Positions 44,294 to 50,195 of a DNA stretch of 50,195 nt are shown one piece after another (the stretch's first letter is position 1; every line of letters begins with the position of its first letter). The stretch comes from DASUFP01 sp036274495 (GTDB lineage Bacteria > Bacteroidota > Bacteroidia > AKYH767-A > OLB10). The position numbers were made by a program, and so were the translations under genes. The notes below the pieces were generated by a model that ran no database searches, was not told where the DNA came from, and saw only the letters and a program-made list of their open reading frames with translations. Location: positions 1-50,195 of the forward strand of contig DASUFP010000017.1 in NCBI GenBank assembly GCA_036274495.1, given 5' to 3'.

Positions 44294-44998
44294 ATGGAAG
44301 ATTATATAGTAACGGGAGCATCATCAGGAATAGGATATGCTACTGCCCTGGCATTAACAGTAAAAGGGCATCGGGTGTTTGCATTAGCCCGCCAGAAACA
44401 GTCCCTTGAAAAACTCGCTGCCGAAGCCGGAAAGAATGGGGGAACCGTTGTTCCTGTGGTAATGGATTTATCAGATGGAAATTATACCATCCTTGAAGAG
44501 GCCTTAAACAAAGCAAACGTTTCACATTTGACAGGAGTGCTGCACAATGCGGGCGCTTTAATCAATAAGCCATTTGACAAATTGGAGCTTACCGACTGGC
44601 AAAAGGTATACGGGGTGAATGTATTTGGTGTTGCCATGCTTACCCGTTTCCTGTTAGGTAGAATGGGAGGAGTCCGGAACACACATATAGTAATGATAAG
44701 CAGTATAGGTGGGATGGGGGCTACGGTAAAATATCCGGGGTTATCGGCTTACAGCAGCAGCAAGGGGGCAGTTCTGATTATGGCGGAGTGTCTGGCGGAG
44801 GAGTTTCGGGATCGGAACATACAAGTGAACTGTTTGGCGTTAGGATCGGTTCAAACCGAGATGCTTTCCGCTGCCTTTCCGGGCTATAAGGCTCCGTTGC
44901 TACCCGGTGAGATTGCTGAGTTCATCAGCGGTTTTTGTGAGTGGGGATGGAAGTTTTTCAACGGCAAGGTGGTACCGGTAAGTTTGACAAATCCTTAA
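44294..44998 (+). CDS. SDR family oxidoreductase
   Basis: 234 residues. Cofactor motif TGASSGIG, an Arg in ALARQKQSL, HNAGAL, catalytic Ser in VMISSIGGM and YSSSK for the Tyr/Lys pair. ALGSVQTEML in the C-terminal third is typical of classical SDRs. No signal peptide. It is the last protein gene before the rRNA operon and is divergent from the small barrel gene. The substrate is unknown. Confidence 0.86.
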   Translation: MEDYIVTGASSGIGYATALALTVKGHRVFALARQKQSLEKLAAEAGKNGGTVVPVVMDLSDGNYTILEEALNKANVSHLTGVLHNAGALINKPFDKLELTDWQKVYGVNVFGVAMLTRFLLGRMGGVRNTHIVMISSIGGMGATVKYPGLSAYSSSKGAVLIMAECLAEEFRDRNIQVNCLALGSVQTEMLSAAFPGYKAPLLPGEIAEFISGFCEWGWKFFNGKVVPVSLTNP

Positions 44999-45057
44999 CT
45001 TGCTAACATTCAGCACTTTTCATTTTTTGTTAATAATTATTCCTACTTTTTTTTTCT

Positions 45058-45081
45058 GAATTCATTTGTCTGTATGAATTC
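45058..45081. promoter_or_regulatory. Inverted repeat overlapping rRNA promoter P1
   Basis: GAATTCAT (45058-45065) and ATGAATTC (45074-45081) are perfect 8-bp arms with an 8-nt spacer. They flank the -33 TTTG of P1 (45065-45068) and end 7 nt before its -7 box, where a bound protein would block RNA polymerase. P2 has no equivalent. Confidence 0.45.
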
Positions 45082-45095
45082 TAGTAGTACATTTG
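45065..45095 (+). promoter_or_regulatory. rRNA promoter P1
   Basis: TTTG (45065-45068), 19 nt, then TACATTTG (45088-45095), an exact match to the Bacteroidota TTTG-N19-TAnnTTTG pattern. It is followed by CAGCCCC. It is about 260 nt upstream of mature 16S. Confidence 0.82.
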
Positions 45096-45170
45096 CAGCC
45101 CCTAATCGATCGGACTAGGGAAATTGACAAAAAGGGCAGAATAAATTTCTCAAAAAAAGTTTCTTTTTTA

Positions 45171-45201
45171 TTTGCAAAGGTGGAAACGGTTTGTACCTTT
45201 G
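45171..45201 (+). promoter_or_regulatory. rRNA promoter P2
   Basis: TTTG (45171-45174), 19 nt, then TACCTTTG (45194-45201), again followed by CAGCCCC. Spacing and the downstream bases are the same as in P1, 106 nt upstream. Confidence 0.85.
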
Positions 45202-45257
45202 CAGCCCCAATTGAATTTATACTTCTCTTTCATATGGAAAGAGTTCAGATATAAAGC

Positions 45258-45269
45258 GTTCTTTGAAGA
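45258..45269 (+). promoter_or_regulatory. boxA-like antitermination site in the 16S leader
   Basis: GTTCTTTGAAGA resembles the NusB/NusE-binding boxA (E. coli TGCTCTTTAACA). A second copy of the GTTCTTTGA core lies just before 23S at 47641. Position in the leader and repetition before both large rRNAs support the call. Confidence 0.65.
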
Positions 45270-45274
45270 ATTGT

Positions 45275-45289
45275 AGGAAATAACAAGCC
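45275..45289 (+). other. 5' arm of the 16S rRNA processing stem
   Basis: AGGAAATAACAAGCC pairs over 15 positions (one G-U) with GGTTTGTTATTTCCT at 46902-46916, just beyond 16S. The long stem brackets 16S and is the expected RNase III-type cleavage site for releasing pre-16S. Partial pairing extends outward on both sides. Confidence 0.82.
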
Positions 45290-45356
45290 TGATCTTTATC
45301 CCTGTGAAGGGGTATAGATAATGAGTAGAAAACCTAGAGCAATTTAAATAAACTTT

Positions 45357-46880
<1,524 letters not shown>

Positions 46881-47043
46881 TAGAGCGTTTTCTAAACTCT
46901 TGGTTTGTTATTTCCTTAATTCTTCTTTACATGATGCCGGAACCCATTAACGAGTTACAGTGGCTCATAAACTGATGCAACGAGTAGGTTTGACAAGATG
47001 TTCCAGGTTCTATTGAACCCACACAACTCGCCAAACATTAACT

Positions 47044-47118
47044 AGTCCCGTAGCTCAGTTTGGTTAGAGCACTACACTGATAATGTAGGGGTCAGCAGTT
47101 CAAATCTGCTCGGGACTA
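47044..47118 (+). tRNA. ileT: tRNA-Ile (GAT)
   Basis: 75 nt. Acceptor AGTCCCG pairs with CGGGACT; discriminator A at 47118. The anticodon arm CTACA-CTGATAA-TGTAG gives GAT. T-arm AGCAG-TTCAAAT-CTGCT. The CCA is not encoded (ACTACA follows the acceptor). Its place in the rRNA spacer is standard. Confidence 0.97.
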
Positions 47119-47162
47119 CATCGATCTCTGATTCGTTTTACAGGAGATCAGCATTCGTTCAT

Positions 47163-47239
47163 GGGGAATTAGCTCAGCTGGCTAGAGCACCTGCTTTGCA
47201 AGCAGGGGGTCATCGGTTCGACTCCGATATTCTCCACCA
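47163..47239 (+). tRNA. alaT: tRNA-Ala (TGC)
   Basis: 77 nt including an encoded CCA (47237-47239). Acceptor GGGGAAT pairs with ATTCTCC. Anticodon arm CCTGC-TTTGCAA-GCAGG gives TGC. T-arm ATCGG-TTCGACT-CCGAT. It is the usual second tRNA of the rRNA spacer and the apparent relative of the tRNA-like element at 47285. Confidence 0.97.
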
Positions 47240-47284
47240 AAGTGCCTTGGACAACGGTCCATCGGAATTTGAAAGAATTAAATA

Positions 47285-47374
47285 GTGGAATTTAGCCCTT
47301 ATGGCTAGAGCATCCCGACTGCAATGCCGGGAGGGTCATCGGTTCTCCGCCGCGGCGGATCGATATCTTCCACA
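47285..47374 (+). pseudogene. tRNA-Ala-like element with a palindrome in its T-loop
   Basis: 90 nt, 45 nt after tRNA-Ala. Shared with tRNA-Ala, in order: GGAATT at the start, TTAGC, TGGCTAGAGCA, a TGCAA anticodon-loop core and GGGTCATCGGTTC. Acceptor GTGGAA pairs with TTCCAC. The anticodon stem TCCCG/CGGGA survives but its loop is enlarged (ACTGCAATGC), leaving TGC or GCA as possible anticodons. After TTC of the T-loop a perfect 14-bp palindrome is inserted (47346-47359), followed by TCGAT, so the T-stem can still close. No CCA follows. Probably a decayed duplicate; a structural or processing role cannot be excluded. Confidence 0.7.
47346..47359. repeat. 14-bp GC-rich perfect palindrome
   Basis: TCCGCCGCGGCGGA equals its own reverse complement and can fold into a 5-bp hairpin with a CGCG loop. 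It interrupts the T-loop of the tRNA-like element and is far richer in GC than the spacer around it, suggesting an insertion. Confidence 0.8.
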
Positions 47375-47509
47375 GTAAGATAAACAATCGGTTTATCTAG
47401 TTAAGTTTAGTAAATTGAAATTCAGGTGACTATAAAAAGTCATCACTGTCAATCTGCAGTCATTTCCTACAGTAATGCCAGACAAGCGGTTTGGCTGAAA
47501 TTGAAATAA

Positions 47510-47575
47510 GAGTTAAGTCCGTTTCGGGGACATCTGCCATCTGGCAGCTATGGTTCGAATCCATTTAATTCACCA
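47510..47575 (+). pseudogene. Shortened tRNA-like element with encoded CCA
   Basis: 66 nt. Acceptor GAGTTAA pairs with TTAATTC (one G-U), then A and CCA (47573-47575). D-arm GTCC-GTTTCGG-GGAC. T-arm ATGG-TTCGAAT-CCAT has the classic T-loop. The middle (47532-47549) folds as CTGCC-ATCT-GGCAG, with a 4-nt loop or a 4-bp stem with a 6-nt loop, so no normal 7-nt anticodon loop and no variable loop remain. It looks like a tRNA that lost part of its anticodon and variable regions. tRNA identity cannot be set. Confidence 0.6.
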
Positions 47576-47640
47576 GTACGCCGGTTGTGTTCAGGGCCGT
47601 TATCGAATTGCCCCGACACTAGCTTACACCGGTTTGCGAA

Positions 47641-47650
47641 GTTCTTTGAC
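47641..47650 (+). promoter_or_regulatory. boxA-like site in the 23S leader
   Basis: GTTCTTTGAC, about 50 nt before 23S, shares its GTTCTTTGA core with the site in the 16S leader at 45258 and resembles the boxA before bacterial 23S genes. Confidence 0.6.
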
Positions 47651-47690
47651 ATATTGAAAGAAAACATATTGAACATCACTGCGAAGTGAT

Positions 47691-50195
<2,505 letters not shown>

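Larger units (their letters stand above)
44999..45356 (+). other. rRNA operon promoter and leader region
   Basis: About 360 bases between an SDR gene and 16S. They hold two tandem promoters, an inverted repeat over the first, a boxA-like site and the upstream arm of the 16S processing stem, each listed separately. T- and A-rich tracts before each promoter (45043-45055; 45140-45170) could serve as upstream activating sequence. No protein gene is seen. Confidence 0.75.
46881..47690 (+). other. 16S-23S internal transcribed spacer
   Basis: 810 nt. Contents in order: the 3' arm of the 16S processing stem (46902-46916), tRNA-Ile, tRNA-Ala, a tRNA-like element with a palindrome (47285-47374), an 8-bp hairpin AGATAAAC/GTTTATCT (47378-47398), a 7-bp hairpin GCCAGAC/GTTTGGC with one G-U (47477-47495), a short tRNA-like element (47510-47575), a boxA-like site (47641-47650), a direct repeat ACATATTGAA (47649-47658, 47664-47673) and a hairpin ATCACT/AGTGAT just before 23S (47675-47690). 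Confidence 0.85.

Overview
The window comes from a Bacteroidota chromosome. The 16S rRNA carries phylum-typical stretches. The strong promoters follow the Bacteroidota pattern TTTG-N19-TAnnTTTG. Two very large surface proteins end in type IX secretion (T9SS) sorting domains. The protein content (GWxTD protein, LytS/LytTR pair, YceI, DUF5777-like barrel, class-2 PurL) fits the same phylum. The 16S looks closer to the Chitinophagales/Sphingobacteriales side than to Bacteroidales, but I cannot place it further by eye. Most of the window is ordinary chromosomal core and surface-protein content. I see no insertion sequence, prophage, CRISPR array or obvious horizontally acquired island.

Layout. 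1-2756: a sensor kinase with a beta-propeller sensor (cut by the left edge) and its LytTR response regulator. 2883-6725: a co-directional run of two haem-c lipoproteins, an OB-fold-like protein, a YceI protein, a DUF5777-like beta-barrel and a short-chain dehydrogenase, which looks like a periplasmic/outer-membrane redox module. 7113-14882: a 2589-residue PKD/Ig-repeat adhesin. A strong two-way terminator separates it from the minus-strand lolA and ftsK. 18578-21259: a second T9SS cargo protein, again ending at a two-way terminator shared with a minus-strand run (beta-barrel protein, lipA, gap). 24090-31215: OsmC, a tiny lipoprotein, ung, an Omp85 protein, rmuC, a GWxTD lipoprotein and rlmB. 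31212-39880: membrane and surface genes (a GT39-type glycosyltransferase with an extra C-terminal beta domain, an amidohydrolase lipoprotein, an SDR, an amino acid permease and two tandem paralogous polytopic membrane proteins). 39957-44998: purL, a beta-barrel protein, mtgA, another beta-barrel protein and an SDR.

44999-50195 is a ribosomal RNA operon: two matching tandem promoters, a boxA-like leader, a clear 16S processing stem, 16S, tRNA-Ile(GAT), tRNA-Ala(TGC), and 23S cut by the right edge. The most unusual part of the window lies between tRNA-Ala and 23S. There are two tRNA-like but non-canonical elements. One closely resembles the neighbouring tRNA-Ala but has a perfect 14-bp GC-rich palindrome inside its T-loop. 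The other is a 66-nt shortened tRNA-like sequence with acceptor, D and T arms and an encoded CCA, but almost no variable region.

Functional themes are envelope biogenesis (LolA, Omp85, MtgA, T9SS cargo), basic metabolism (GAPDH, lipoyl synthase, PurL), DNA maintenance (FtsK, Ung, RmuC) and translation (RlmB, rRNA). Annotations rest on motifs recognised by eye; no database search was possible.
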